Source: Paenibacillus antibioticophila
Lineage (GTDB): Bacteria > Bacillota > Bacilli > Paenibacillales > Paenibacillaceae
Assembly (NCBI RefSeq): GCF_000455265.1
Contig: NZ_HG005140.1
Span: 40,983-104,982, forward strand
DNA length: 64,000 nt
Direction: 5' to 3'
Positions 25,242 to 33,752 of the stretch are shown here, one piece after another (position 1 is the first letter of the stretch; every line of letters begins with the position of its first letter). The position numbers were made by a program, and so were the translations under genes. The notes under the pieces are model-generated. The model did not search any database, had not been told where the DNA came from, and saw nothing but the letters and a program-made list of their open reading frames with translations.

Positions 25242-26014
25242 GGTGTATCCCTCCTGCTATATGTTCCTGCCGGCATCTTGGGAACAGCGGACAGCAATTG
25301 ATAGCCATACGCTGTATCCGGACGGGCAAAGAAGCGCTCCTTCGAGTTGATCTCCACCAGCTGTCCATGACGCATAACGGCCACAGTATCACTGATGGCA
25401 TGGATAACCCCCATATCATGGGAGATAAACAGCATCGTCAAATTCAATTCCTGCTTTAATGAAGCAAATAATTCAAGCACACTCAGCTGTACGGAGACAT
25501 CGAGTGCGCTTGTCGGTTCATCCGCAATCAGCAGCTCAGGCTCCACACTAAGTGCCCGGGCAATGGCAATCCGCTGCCGCTGGCCGCCGGAGAATTCGTG
25601 CGGATAACGGTCCAATGCCGATCCGTCGATCTGAACACGAGCCAGCAATTCCAGACAGCGCTGCTCCAGCCCGCTGCGGCGAACGATGCCGTGAAATAGC
25701 AGCGCTTCGCTCAATAGCTGCCGAATCGACAATCTGGGGTTGAGCGAGGCATCGGGATTTTGAAAGATCATCTGGATTTTTTTGCGTTGAGCACGGCTCC
25801 TCTTCTTCGTGAGCGGCTCCTCCCCGAGCGAGATAATGCCTTCATCCGGGACGATCAGCCCCGCGACAACGCGGGCTAAAGTTGACTTGCCGGAGCCGGA
25901 TTCACCGACGAGCCCAAGGGTGGTATGCTCTTCAATATTTAATTGAATCCGATCAAGAGCCGTAACCCCGTCATAACGTACGGTCAGATCCTGAATGTGC
26001 AATCCCTGGCTCAT
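25238..26014 (-). CDS. Peptide-type ABC transporter ATP-binding protein (DppF/OppF-like)
   Basis: ATPase (258 aa) with Walker [18 protein letters not shown]-loop IQMIFQNPDASLNP, signature EFSGGQRQRIAIARAL, Walker B LLIADEPTSALDV and switch His in LFISHDMGV. The residues after about 230 (FFARPDTAYGYQLLSAVPKM) are typical of the OppF/DppF group, though the usual longer C-terminal extension is short here. It pairs with the next ATPase to drive uptake through the two permeases. Starts and stops overlap neighbours by four bases on both sides. Confidence 0.92.
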   Translation of the reverse strand: MSQGLHIQDLTVRYDGVTALDRIQLNIEEHTTLGLVGESGSGKSTLARVVAGLIVPDEGIISLGEEPLTKKRSRAQRKKIQMIFQNPDASLNPRLSIRQLLSEALLFHGIVRRSGLEQRCLELLARVQIDGSALDRYPHEFSGGQRQRIAIARALSVEPELLIADEPTSALDVSVQLSVLELFASLKQELNLTMLFISHDMGVIHAISDTVAVMRHGQLVEINSKERFFARPDTAYGYQLLSAVPKMPAGTYSRRDTP

Positions 26015-26769
26015 CTCTGTTCTCCTCCCTCCAGTACCGGCACCGGAAGCACCGAATTAATCAGCATTTGCGTGTAAGCATCCTGAGGGGCTTGAAGGAG
26101 ACTTAGCGTATCACCCTGCTCCACAATCTGTCCCTGTCTCATCACACAGAGGCGCGAGCACATCGCTGAGGCAACCGCCAGATTGTGTGTGACAAAGACC
26201 ATCGCGAAACCAAGCTCCTGCTGTAAAGCGGAGATCGTCTCAATGATCTGCTCCTGAACGGTCACATCCAGCGCCGTGGTCGGCTCGTCGCAGAGCAGGA
26301 TGCCCGGCTTGCAGGCCAGGGCAAGCGCAATAACGACCCGCTGGCACTGTCCGCCGGACAGCTGGCTTGGATAGCGGTCCTTCTGCCGCAGCGAAAGCGG
26401 CAAGCCCAGCACCTCCAGCAGCTCCAGCGCAGCCTGGCGCGAGGCTCTGCGGCTTAGCCCTTGGCGGTAGGAGATTACCTCAGCAAGCTGCTTAACCACT
26501 GGACATAACGGATCTAATGATCCCCGAGGATCCTGAAATACCATTGCACTGCTGACAGAGCTCTTGATTTGCCCGCCCGTCTGTTCAATCCCTTGCGGCA
26601 GCAAGCCGAGAATAGCCCGTAGGGTCAGCGATTTGCCCGAACCGGATTCGCCGACCAGTCCAAGCGTCTCTCCCTTTCCTATCGAGAAGCTGACATTGTG
26701 CACCAGCTTAGGGTTAGCTCTGGATGACAGAGTCAATGCCTCTACTTCCAAAATCGGATTCATTGACAT
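26011..26769 (-). CDS. Peptide-type ABC transporter ATP-binding protein (DppD/OppD-like)
   Basis: ATPase (252 aa) with Walker [18 protein letters not shown]-loop [14 protein letters not shown], signature [16 protein letters not shown], Walker [14 protein letters not shown] and switch His in VTHNLAV. It is shorter than classical DppD (about 320 aa) because the C-terminal oligopeptide-transporter extension is minimal. Start at the ATG 26769: GGAGGAGG is just upstream and the codon overlaps the stop of the permease (TAATG). Works with the OppF-like partner. Confidence 0.92.
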   Translation of the reverse strand: MSMNPILEVEALTLSSRANPKLVHNVSFSIGKGETLGLVGESGSGKSLTLRAILGLLPQGIEQTGGQIKSSVSSAMVFQDPRGSLDPLCPVVKQLAEVISYRQGLSRRASRQAALELLEVLGLPLSLRQKDRYPSQLSGGQCQRVVIALALACKPGILLCDEPTTALDVTVQEQIIETISALQQELGFAMVFVTHNLAVASAMCSRLCVMRQGQIVEQGDTLSLLQAPQDAYTQMLINSVLPVPVLEGGEQR

Positions 26770-27635
26770 TATCTCCTCCTCCATAAATCAGCCAGCCCAT
26801 CCCCTACCAAGGACAAGGCAATCCCCGTATATACCACTGCTAATCCCGGCATGGCAGACAGCCACCAGGCTGTTGTAATGAATGACTGCCCATCGGAAAT
26901 CATCGTCCCCCAGTCAGGGGTAGGCGGTGCAATGCCGATCCCCAAGTAACCAAGGGTAACGATCGCAACCAGCAGGCCCACCATATCGGTCATCAGCACC
27001 ACCACCGCCTGGGGAAGCACGTTAGGCAGAATGTGGCGGAACATAATTCTAATGCCGGAAAGACCAAGGGTCTGCGCTGAGGCGACCCACTCCTGCTGAC
27101 GAAGCGATACAGTAACTCCGCGAGTTACCCGGGCGAACACAATCCAGCCTACGAGCATGAAGGTGATGAAGATGCCCCGCTGTCCAGCCCCGCTGGCAAA
27201 TGCAACAATAATGACGATCAAATAAAAAGGAAATGCGACAAAGGTATCCGTGACCAGTGAAATGATGTTATCTATCCATTTGCCGTAATAACCCGCCAGC
27301 ATCCCCAAAAAGACCCCTGTACAGAATGGAATGATCTCGGCCAGGACCATGATGGTCAGATCGGTTCGTGCCGCATAAATGAGTCTTGTAAACAAATCCC
27401 GCCCCAGCTGATCCGTTCCTAGCCAATGCTCTGCTGAAGGCGGCTGAAGAAATGCACGCAGGTCCTGCGCAGAAGGGTCGTAGGGGCTGATTACCGGAAT
27501 TAGAATCGCCAGCAGAACCAGGATGGCAAGCATAATGATGCCTCCCAGCAGTGTCGGATTCTTCAGAATCCGGCGCAGGGTGCCTTGGCTTTTCCGACTC
27601 GGGCCGGTTAGGTTGTGTGCGCTTATTGTTTTCAT
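26769..27635 (-). CDS. ABC transporter permease (DppC/OppC-like)
   Basis: Inner-membrane permease (288 aa). It has the N-terminal segment GGIIMLAILVLLAILIPVI, the OppC-type extracellular motif YDPSAQDLRAFLQPPSAEHWLGTDQLGRDLF-like region at about 55-85, and five further segments. The EAA loop is in VASAQTLGLSGIRIMFRHILPN. The ATG at 27635 follows GAAGGGGAA and overlaps the stop of the DppB-like gene (ATGA). Forms the heterodimeric channel with the 330-aa permease. Confidence 0.93.
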   Translation of the reverse strand: MKTISAHNLTGPSRKSQGTLRRILKNPTLLGGIIMLAILVLLAILIPVISPYDPSAQDLRAFLQPPSAEHWLGTDQLGRDLFTRLIYAARTDLTIMVLAEIIPFCTGVFLGMLAGYYGKWIDNIISLVTDTFVAFPFYLIVIIVAFASGAGQRGIFITFMLVGWIVFARVTRGVTVSLRQQEWVASAQTLGLSGIRIMFRHILPNVLPQAVVVLMTDMVGLLVAIVTLGYLGIGIAPPTPDWGTMISDGQSFITTAWWLSAMPGLAVVYTGIALSLVGDGLADLWRRR

Positions 27636-28624
27636 GACTTCCCCTTCGTTCTGGGATCCAGCCACCAGGATACGATCTCAACCAGAAGGCTGATGATCAC
27701 AACGGCAACCGCACAGTAGAGGGCGATGCCTTGAATGACCGGGAAGTCCCGATTGGAAATGGAGGAAAAGAGCAAGCTGCCGATTCCTTTAATGCCGAAG
27801 ACCTGCTCTACCACCAGTGTCCCGCCAATCAAATAGGACAGGTTGACCCCAAACAGCATGAGCGTCGGCAGGGCCGCATTTCGCAGCACATGCTTGAACA
27901 GAATGACCCTGCTTGGGATTTGAGCTGCTTTCAAAGTGACGATAAAATCAGATTCCAGCACGTCCAGCATCTGCGCACGCAGAGAACGGACAAGTGTAGG
28001 CATCTGAGAGAACGCGACCGTAATCGAGGGAAGAATCAGACTGTAGGCCATGCCCCAGCCTTCACCCGCCCCTCCCACCGGGAACCAGCGCAGTCGTACT
28101 CCAAACAGGAGGATCAAGAGCAATCCGACCCAAAATACAGGCATTCCCATCGTAACCGTGGGAAAGATTCGGATCAGATGATCCGGCCACTTATTTTTAT
28201 TGGTGGAAGCCAGGGTAGCCAACAGCAAGGCAATAACAATCGCAAGAACAGAGGACATCGCAATTAAAAGCAGCGTGACCGGTGCGCGCTCCGCGATCAG
28301 AACCCGGGTCGAATTCCCGGATACAATCGAGTTGCCTGTATCTCCTTGCGTAAATAAATTACTTAGAAACCGAAGGAATTGTTCTCCTAACGAAAGATCA
28401 AGCCCGAGAGCATGATGCATGCTCTCGAGCGCTTCTGGCGTGGCATATTCACCTAGAATCATCTTCGCAGGGTCTCCCGGCACAATCCGAATCAGGAAAA
28501 ATACAGCAATCATGACGCAGACGATGACAATGAAGGATCTTGCAGCCGTGATGAACAACCATCTGTAGGATGATCCCCGTTTTTTGGGGCCAGACGCATT
28601 AAGGACTTGACCTTCGTTCATCAT
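27632..28624 (-). CDS. ABC transporter permease (DppB/OppB-like)
   Basis: Inner-membrane permease (330 aa) with six predicted segments; the first is SFIVIVCVMIAVFFLIRIVPGDPA, whose RIVPGDP ending is the DppB/OppB signature. The EAA-loop region is VTLKAAQIPSRVILFKHVLRNAALP. Second gene of the operon. Its ATG overlaps the stop of the binding-protein gene. The ribosome binding site is weak, suggesting translation by coupling. Confidence 0.93.
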   Translation of the reverse strand: MMNEGQVLNASGPKKRGSSYRWLFITAARSFIVIVCVMIAVFFLIRIVPGDPAKMILGEYATPEALESMHHALGLDLSLGEQFLRFLSNLFTQGDTGNSIVSGNSTRVLIAERAPVTLLLIAMSSVLAIVIALLLATLASTNKNKWPDHLIRIFPTVTMGMPVFWVGLLLILLFGVRLRWFPVGGAGEGWGMAYSLILPSITVAFSQMPTLVRSLRAQMLDVLESDFIVTLKAAQIPSRVILFKHVLRNAALPTLMLFGVNLSYLIGGTLVVEQVFGIKGIGSLLFSSISNRDFPVIQGIALYCAVAVVIISLLVEIVSWWLDPRTKGKS

Positions 28625-30252
28625 TGCCCGATCCGGACTTCTTCAAAGCGGAGACTTCCGTTCGGCAATACGATCAGGCCGTCTACAGAAGAACGGACAC
28701 CCTTCAGAATCTCAGGATAATACAGCGGAATGTACGGTACTTCATCGGCCAAAATTTGAAGCAGCTGGGCATAGGTGGCTGCACGTTCCTCTCCATCCTG
28801 CGTCTTCTGGCCTTCACGGAGCAATTTGGTTACTTCATCGTTGGTATAGTGAGTCCAGTACGACTTGCTGAAGCCGTCCGGATCTGTCTGGAATGCAATG
28901 ATCGAGTTCGCTTCCGGCGAATCCGCTTGGCCGCTGTTAATCATCATCGAGAAGTCATAAGCGAAGAAGCGCTCACGGAACGCCGCCAACTCGATGGATT
29001 CGATCTCAATGTTAATGCCGATCTCTTTCCCTGCCGCCTGAATAATCTGTGCAGCTTGAGCTCTCGAGCTGTTCCCTGAGGCAATCAGCAGCTTGGTCGA
29101 GAAGCCGTTCGGGTAAGCCGATTGAGCCAGCTCCTGCTTAGCCGCCTCTACATTGAACTCCAGAGCCTTGACGGTGTCATTGGAGTTATATGGAATGGCC
29201 GTTGGCAGCAAGGAGGTCGCTGTCTGGGCATAACCGAAGGTCAGTGCATTGGTCAATCCCTCGCGATCAATCGCCTGGGCCAAAGCGCGACGTACATGGA
29301 CATCAGCAAAGTGTTCATCAAGGGTATTAAAGAAGATCTGCTCTGTCACCCAGCTGCCATTCTCCGCAACGGCTGTGTCGGCCCCTTCCTTGATTTCATT
29401 GGCATTTTGCAAAGCCAGCGATTCAATCGCGTCCACTTCTCCAGCCTTGAGCTGGTTAATTGCTTGGCTATCATCCTCGATCAGCTTATATACGAGCTTG
29501 TCGATATAAGGCTTGCCTTCTTGCCAGTAATATGGATTCTTTGTAAAGGTAACGTCTCCGGTCGGATCCCAGCTTTCAACTACAAAAGGACCGGTTCCAA
29601 CAGGCTGCTTAAAGAACTCTTCCTCACTCACGCCTCCAAAATCCTTAGGAATGATTCCGTTGGAGAAATTGGATAGCTCGGACAGGAACGGAGTGTACGC
29701 TTCCTGCAGGGTAATGACCAGGGTCTTCGCATCCTGCGCTTTGACTGAATCAACCTTGGCCGCAATCGCAAGCGGTCCTCCTACCTCTAAATGTCTTTCC
29801 AGCGAGAATACTGCATCCTCTGCAGTTACATCGGTACCATTCGAGAACTTCACGCCGTCCCGAAGCACAAAGGTATACGTAAGGCCATCCTCGCTAACGC
29901 TATGCGACTCTGCCAGCCAATCGACAATCTCCCCATCACTATTGAAGGACAACAGCGATTCGAATACTTTGTCGATCGCAAACGCGTTATTGGCCGTAAT
30001 CTGATTATGAAGATCAAAAGAGTTCACTGCAGCCGGACGCCCATAAACAAAGGTTCCCCCCGTTGCTGCCTGGTCCGGATTCGCTCCGGTATTTCCTTCT
30101 GTTTGTCCGGCTTGATTCGTATTCTGACCGGCATTCTCATTCGATCCAGAGGATGATTGGCCGCCGGAGCAACCTGCAACCAGGACCAATATGAGCAGGG
30201 TGCAAATACCTGTCACCCACAATTTTCTTGAAAATGCATACTTCTTCGACAT
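28621..30252 (-). CDS. Extracellular substrate-binding lipoprotein (SBP_bac_5)
   Basis: Solute receptor of a peptide/nickel-type ABC importer (543 aa). The lipobox LVAGC with Cys28 anchors it to the membrane; a Gly/Asn/Gln-rich linker follows (about 30-65). The mature domain has the family signature near 110-150 (DWLAESHSVSEDGLTYTFVLRDGVKFSNG-like residues) and typical late motifs NEVTKLL, YAQLLQILADEVPYIPLYY. The ligand is probably a peptide or a peptide-like amide, given the amidohydrolase and aminotransferase in the same operon. The ATG has AGGAGG upstream. First gene of the seven-gene operon. Confidence 0.93.
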   Translation of the reverse strand: MSKKYAFSRKLWVTGICTLLILVLVAGCSGGQSSSGSNENAGQNTNQAGQTEGNTGANPDQAATGGTFVYGRPAAVNSFDLHNQITANNAFAIDKVFESLLSFNSDGEIVDWLAESHSVSEDGLTYTFVLRDGVKFSNGTDVTAEDAVFSLERHLEVGGPLAIAAKVDSVKAQDAKTLVITLQEAYTPFLSELSNFSNGIIPKDFGGVSEEEFFKQPVGTGPFVVESWDPTGDVTFTKNPYYWQEGKPYIDKLVYKLIEDDSQAINQLKAGEVDAIESLALQNANEIKEGADTAVAENGSWVTEQIFFNTLDEHFADVHVRRALAQAIDREGLTNALTFGYAQTATSLLPTAIPYNSNDTVKALEFNVEAAKQELAQSAYPNGFSTKLLIASGNSSRAQAAQIIQAAGKEIGINIEIESIELAAFRERFFAYDFSMMINSGQADSPEANSIIAFQTDPDGFSKSYWTHYTNDEVTKLLREGQKTQDGEERAATYAQLLQILADEVPYIPLYYPEILKGVRSSVDGLIVLPNGSLRFEEVRIGQ

Positions 30253-30299
30253 CTTCCGACCTCCTGTCCGATAAATCCTATTGAATTAGTTTGAATAGT

Positions 30300-30328
30300 A
30301 TTATGCACCGGGATTTGATATCTGTCAA
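30300..30328 (-). promoter_or_regulatory. Predicted sigma-A promoter of the ABC/amidohydrolase operon
   Basis: On the minus strand TTGACA (30323-30328) and CATAAT (30300-30305) are 17 bases apart, about 50 bases before the ATG. A small dyad, TTTGA-N6-TCAAA, overlaps the -35 box and could be a regulator site. It differs from the GTTTCAC palindrome found before iclR. Confidence 0.7.
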
Positions 30329-30418
30329 ACCTTAAATTTCAAGCGCTGCAAGGGATTTGAGGACTTTCTTCCAGCTATGGAAATGTATCCGTTTTTTTAA
30401 GATAGACAAGGTACAATA

Positions 30419-30460
30419 AAAAGCGCCAATTTGCTCATTGGAGAAAAATGACGCTATCGT
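30419..30460 (-). terminator. Possible terminator of iclR
   Basis: On the minus strand AGCG, then CCAAT with a short loop and ATTGG, then CGCT are followed by TTTTA. The stem is interrupted, so this is tentative. The gap 30253-30495 otherwise holds the operon promoter. Confidence 0.4.
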
Positions 30461-30495
30461 TCTTCCTCTATAAAATTGTCATCTGATGTCTTCTA

Positions 30496-31242
30496 TTATA
30501 GAATCATCATCATTCCCATATCCTTTGCCGCTTCCATCACCACAGGAGCAATCTCCTCCAACGTCTGCTGGGACATACGGCTGACAGGTCCGGATACAGA
30601 CAAGGCTGCCGCCAGTTCTCCCCTTCGGTTCAGAATCGGCACGGATACGGCCGCTGCCCCGGGTTCCCGCTCTTCATAACTGGTGGCGTATCCGATCTCC
30701 CGAATCCGCTCCAGTTGAGCTATATATTCGGCACGATCTACGTTTGAGGGCCACTCCGGGCTATTCAGAACAGATTGAAGCACTTCATCGTGAGCATAGG
30801 CGACCAGCACCTTGCTCGAAGCGCCTACAAATAACGGTAATCTTGCTCCGACCGGAGCTACGCGCCGGATGGCCTGGTTGCTCTGCACAGCCTGAATACG
30901 CAGCCGATCCGTTCCATCCAGCAAATACAGGCTAACCGTCTCGCCCAGTCTATCTCTTAGCTGCTCCATCCGCGGCTGCAGCAGGATCGCCGGCTCATCA
31001 CCTTCCGACAGATGGACGGACAGCTCCCATATTTTCAGACCGAGCCTGTATTTCTCTGTCGCTGAATCACGGATAACAAATCCCTTCTCCTCCAGGGTCG
31101 TAAGCAAGCGATGCACCGTGCTTTTGTGAAGACTGATCTCTCCGGCGATTTCCGTCAAGCTCAGATCTCTTTGCTTAGTAAAGCATAATAATATATCAAG
31201 CGCCCTCTCGACAGCGCGAACTGTTAATTTTCGCTCCTCCAT
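30496..31242 (-). CDS. IclR-family transcriptional regulator
   Basis: DNA-binding regulator (248 aa). The N-terminal winged helix-turn-helix is at about 5-65 (VRAVERALDILLCF, LSLTEIAGEISLHKSTVHRLLTTLEEKGFV). The C-terminal effector-binding domain is at about 75-245 (GLKIWELSV, VGARLPLFVGASSKVLVAY, GYATSYEEREPGAAAVSVPI, AALSVSGPVSRM). It reads in the same direction as the ABC operon and lies just upstream, so it likely senses a metabolite of that pathway. A 19-bp palindrome and a good promoter lie immediately before it, suggesting autoregulation; the same palindrome precedes acnA. Confidence 0.93.
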   Translation of the reverse strand: MEERKLTVRAVERALDILLCFTKQRDLSLTEIAGEISLHKSTVHRLLTTLEEKGFVIRDSATEKYRLGLKIWELSVHLSEGDEPAILLQPRMEQLRDRLGETVSLYLLDGTDRLRIQAVQSNQAIRRVAPVGARLPLFVGASSKVLVAYAHDEVLQSVLNSPEWPSNVDRAEYIAQLERIREIGYATSYEEREPGAAAVSVPILNRRGELAAALSVSGPVSRMSQQTLEEIAPVVMEAAKDMGMMMIL

Positions 31243-31265
31243 CAGGGTTCATCCCTCTCTCTGTC

Positions 31266-31284
31266 GGTTTCACTATGTGAAACC
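31266..31284 (-). promoter_or_regulatory. IclR-type palindromic operator before iclR
   Basis: GGTTTCAC-TAT-GTGAAACC, a perfect 19-bp palindrome 24 bases before the start codon and just downstream of the predicted transcription start. The spacing and half-sites match the acnA palindrome at 15927. Confidence 0.75.
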
Positions 31285-31295
31285 TGGTTACATAA

Positions 31296-31325
31296 ATTAT
31301 AATCATGTCATCTGGAAAACGTCAA
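31296..31325 (-). promoter_or_regulatory. Predicted promoter of iclR
   Basis: On the minus strand TTGACG (31320-31325) and TATAAT (31296-31301) are spaced by 18 bases. The palindrome lies directly downstream. Confidence 0.7.
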
Positions 31326-31480
31326 TCTGCATCTATCCAATTATCTCCGCCGGATTGACAGAACCCATGCCTCGTCATACGATTAAATCAGAAAATGCGA
31401 GTATTTTCGACATAAAATTCGTGTCTTTCATAAAGAAATGCTTCATATTCTTATTACGATCTTAGAGAAGGGGGAGGAAC

Positions 31481-32488
31481 ATGGGACCGAATTATCCTGT
31501 TGAACTGCTTCCATCTTCCGCTTCTACTGCCCCTGAAGCTTCTGCACCGCCTTCTTCCCGCTTCAGCTTCAAAAATATATTCATCGCACTGTTGTTGTCG
31601 CTTGTCTGCTTTCTTAGCTTCTGCTTTATTGCCTTGCATGGCTTCATCGCATGGGTGCTGTCGAATCCGACCGTCGCCCCGCTGTACTCCAATCCCAAGC
31701 TGGCCAAGAATCTCGAATATGAAGATATTCTCTTCCCGGCCGCCGACGGCAGCCGGATGATGCAAGGCTGGTATATTCCCGCTGAGGATTCAGACAAGAC
31801 AATCGTGTTCAGTCATGGCTATGGCGCTAATCGGGAGGAAACATGGATTCCGATGTATGATCTGGCCCATTTTGCACACAACCTGGATTTTAATGTCGTG
31901 ATGTTCGACTATGGCTTTGCTGCCCAGAACAGCAAGGAAGTAGCCACAGGAGGCAAAAAAGAGGCCCAGCAGTTGCTCGGCGCGATCCAATTCGCTAAAC
32001 AGCGGGGAGGCCAGGAGATTATCGTATGGGGATTCTCTATGGGCGCCGGCACGGCTCTCCAGGCAGCGCTGAAGACCGACGAGATCGACGGAATGATTCT
32101 CGACAGTACCTTCCTGCTTGAACCGGATACTATGTACCATAATATCCGGCAGTATATTGGCCTGCCCCGCCATCCCTCCTTGGAGATCATCGGCATGCTG
32201 CTCCCCATTTTGAATGGCACCAGCCTGCGGCAGATCCCTTATCAGGAGGTTAAGACGACCGATTATCCGTTTCCGATCCAGTTCATCCATGGAACCCGCG
32301 ATGAGAAGGCGCCCTACCCTATCGCAGAAAAGCTGGCTGCCAACCAGACCCATCCGGCCTCCGATGTATGGATTGTAGAGGGCTCTTATCATGAACTTAT
32401 TTATCGGGAGTATCCCAAGCAATATCTCCGTCTGGTCTCCACCTTCCTAAGCAAGATCGGACAATCAACTGCATCGGCAGCGAAATAG
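31481..32488 (+). CDS. Membrane-anchored alpha/beta hydrolase
   Basis: 335 aa. A Pro/Ser-rich N-terminus is followed by one strong membrane segment (about 29-55), so the catalytic domain is probably outside the cell. Catalytic motifs are FSHGYGANREET (oxyanion), VWGFSMGAGTAL (nucleophile Ser), FIHGTRDEKAPY (Asp) and EGSYHELIY (His). It resembles Bacillus YqkD-type serine hydrolases of unknown substrate. GGGGGAGGAAC lies directly before the ATG. It stands alone; 99 bases separate it from the superoxide dismutase gene. Confidence 0.87.
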   Translation: MGPNYPVELLPSSASTAPEASAPPSSRFSFKNIFIALLLSLVCFLSFCFIALHGFIAWVLSNPTVAPLYSNPKLAKNLEYEDILFPAADGSRMMQGWYIPAEDSDKTIVFSHGYGANREETWIPMYDLAHFAHNLDFNVVMFDYGFAAQNSKEVATGGKKEAQQLLGAIQFAKQRGGQEIIVWGFSMGAGTALQAALKTDEIDGMILDSTFLLEPDTMYHNIRQYIGLPRHPSLEIIGMLLPILNGTSLRQIPYQEVKTTDYPFPIQFIHGTRDEKAPYPIAEKLAANQTHPASDVWIVEGSYHELIYREYPKQYLRLVSTFLSKIGQSTASAAK

Positions 32489-32587
32489 AAGCCGGAGGCT
32501 TTGGCCTGAAAATGTTTGGCATAGTCCAAGCCCCCTTAGAAATAAACTGGTCGTAGTGATCATTTATTCTCAAGGAGGTTTCATCTC

Positions 32588-33718
32588 ATGCTAACCGTTT
32601 ACGGGCCTTTTTTGCCTGTCCGGATTCTGGAGGAAATTCGTTTCTGGAAAGAGCAGGAGGCTGAGCATACCGAGGTTATACAGGCGATTATTCCAGGACT
32701 CGAGGAAGGCTTTGTCAAGCTGCTGAACGAGTGGAAGGACGTATTCACTTCAACGCACGAAGCTGCCAACCAACTGCTTCAATACGGCATCACGTCTAAA
32801 GAAGCGGCCTGCGACCCTGAATTAGTCCGGGAAACCGAGAGGCTGCTGGACGCTTCCTTCCGGCAATCGGCCGAGTTCATCCGGCAGCTTTATTACATTC
32901 TCGATCAGAGCAAGGCCGCGAAATCCGTCCCCTTAGCCAAGACGGTTCTGCTCCACATTATTCGGGAATCAGAATATTTCCTCGGCGTGTTGGAGACGCT
33001 CAATCAACCGGGCCGAATTGCTGAAAGCCTGGCTAACGAGTCTCCCCTCTTCCGCGCAGACAAAGGTTCCACTCCGCGTGAGCAAGACCGTCCCGTTCCG
33101 ATCGGCGGGCATACGCTTCCCCCTCTCCCCTATGCCTATAATGCGCTTGAACCGTATATTGATGAGGAGACGATGCGCATCCATCATGACAAGCATCATC
33201 AGACCTATGTCGACGATCTGAACAAGGCCGAGATCAAGCTACAAGAAGCGCGCAAATCCGGCAACTTCGATCTGGTAAAGCATTGGGAACGGGAGCTGGC
33301 CTTCAATGGGGCCGGACACTATTTGCATACGATTTTCTGGGACATTATGAATCCGCAAGGCGGCGGCAAGCCGGAAGGCGCGCTGCTGGAGCAGATCAAA
33401 CGGGATTTCGGCAGCTACGATGCGTTCCATAAGCAATTTTCAAGTGCTGCGGAGAAGGTCGAGGGAGGCGGCTGGGCCGTGCTCGTCTGGAGTCCGCGAA
33501 GCCATCGGCTCGAAATTCTGACGGCCGAGAAGCATCAGAACCTGTCCCAATGGGATATCGTTCCTCTCCTTCCTCTGGATGTCTGGGAGCACGCCTACTA
33601 TTTGAAGCATCAGAACAAACGTAAGGACTACATCCAGGATTGGTGGAATGTCGTATACTGGCCAGCGGTTGCAGAACGCTTCGAACAAGCAAGAACATTA
33701 AAATGGCAGCCGTTTTGA
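32588..33718 (+). CDS. Fe/Mn superoxide dismutase with fused N-terminal DUF2935-like domain
   Basis: 376 aa. Residues about 175-376 are a complete Fe/Mn superoxide dismutase: metal ligands His199 (IHHDKHH), His247 (GHYLHTIFW), Asp331 and His335 (LDVWEHAYY). Residues 1-150 form an all-helical extension rich in His/Glu (EIRFWKEQEAEHTEV, HIIRESEYFL), resembling DUF2935 four-helix proteins, which may bind metal. A Pro-rich linker joins them. B. subtilis SodF is a comparable extended form. There is no signal peptide, so it is cytosolic. AAGGAGG precedes the ATG. The stop codon lies in the loop of the terminator hairpin. Confidence 0.9.
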   Translation: MLTVYGPFLPVRILEEIRFWKEQEAEHTEVIQAIIPGLEEGFVKLLNEWKDVFTSTHEAANQLLQYGITSKEAACDPELVRETERLLDASFRQSAEFIRQLYYILDQSKAAKSVPLAKTVLLHIIRESEYFLGVLETLNQPGRIAESLANESPLFRADKGSTPREQDRPVPIGGHTLPPLPYAYNALEPYIDEETMRIHHDKHHQTYVDDLNKAEIKLQEARKSGNFDLVKHWERELAFNGAGHYLHTIFWDIMNPQGGGKPEGALLEQIKRDFGSYDAFHKQFSSAAEKVEGGGWAVLVWSPRSHRLEILTAEKHQNLSQWDIVPLLPLDVWEHAYYLKHQNKRKDYIQDWWNVVYWPAVAERFEQARTLKWQPF

Positions 33719-33731
33719 CGGCTGCCATTTT
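33700..33731. terminator. Bidirectional terminator overlapping the sod stop codon
   Basis: AAAATGGCAGCCGT and its mirror ACGGCTGCCATTTT form a perfect stem with T-runs on both strands. The dismutase stop codon TGA falls at the loop. It serves the convergent response-regulator gene as well. Confidence 0.88.
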
Positions 33732-33752
33732 CTCGCTGGCGGTCTTTCAATA

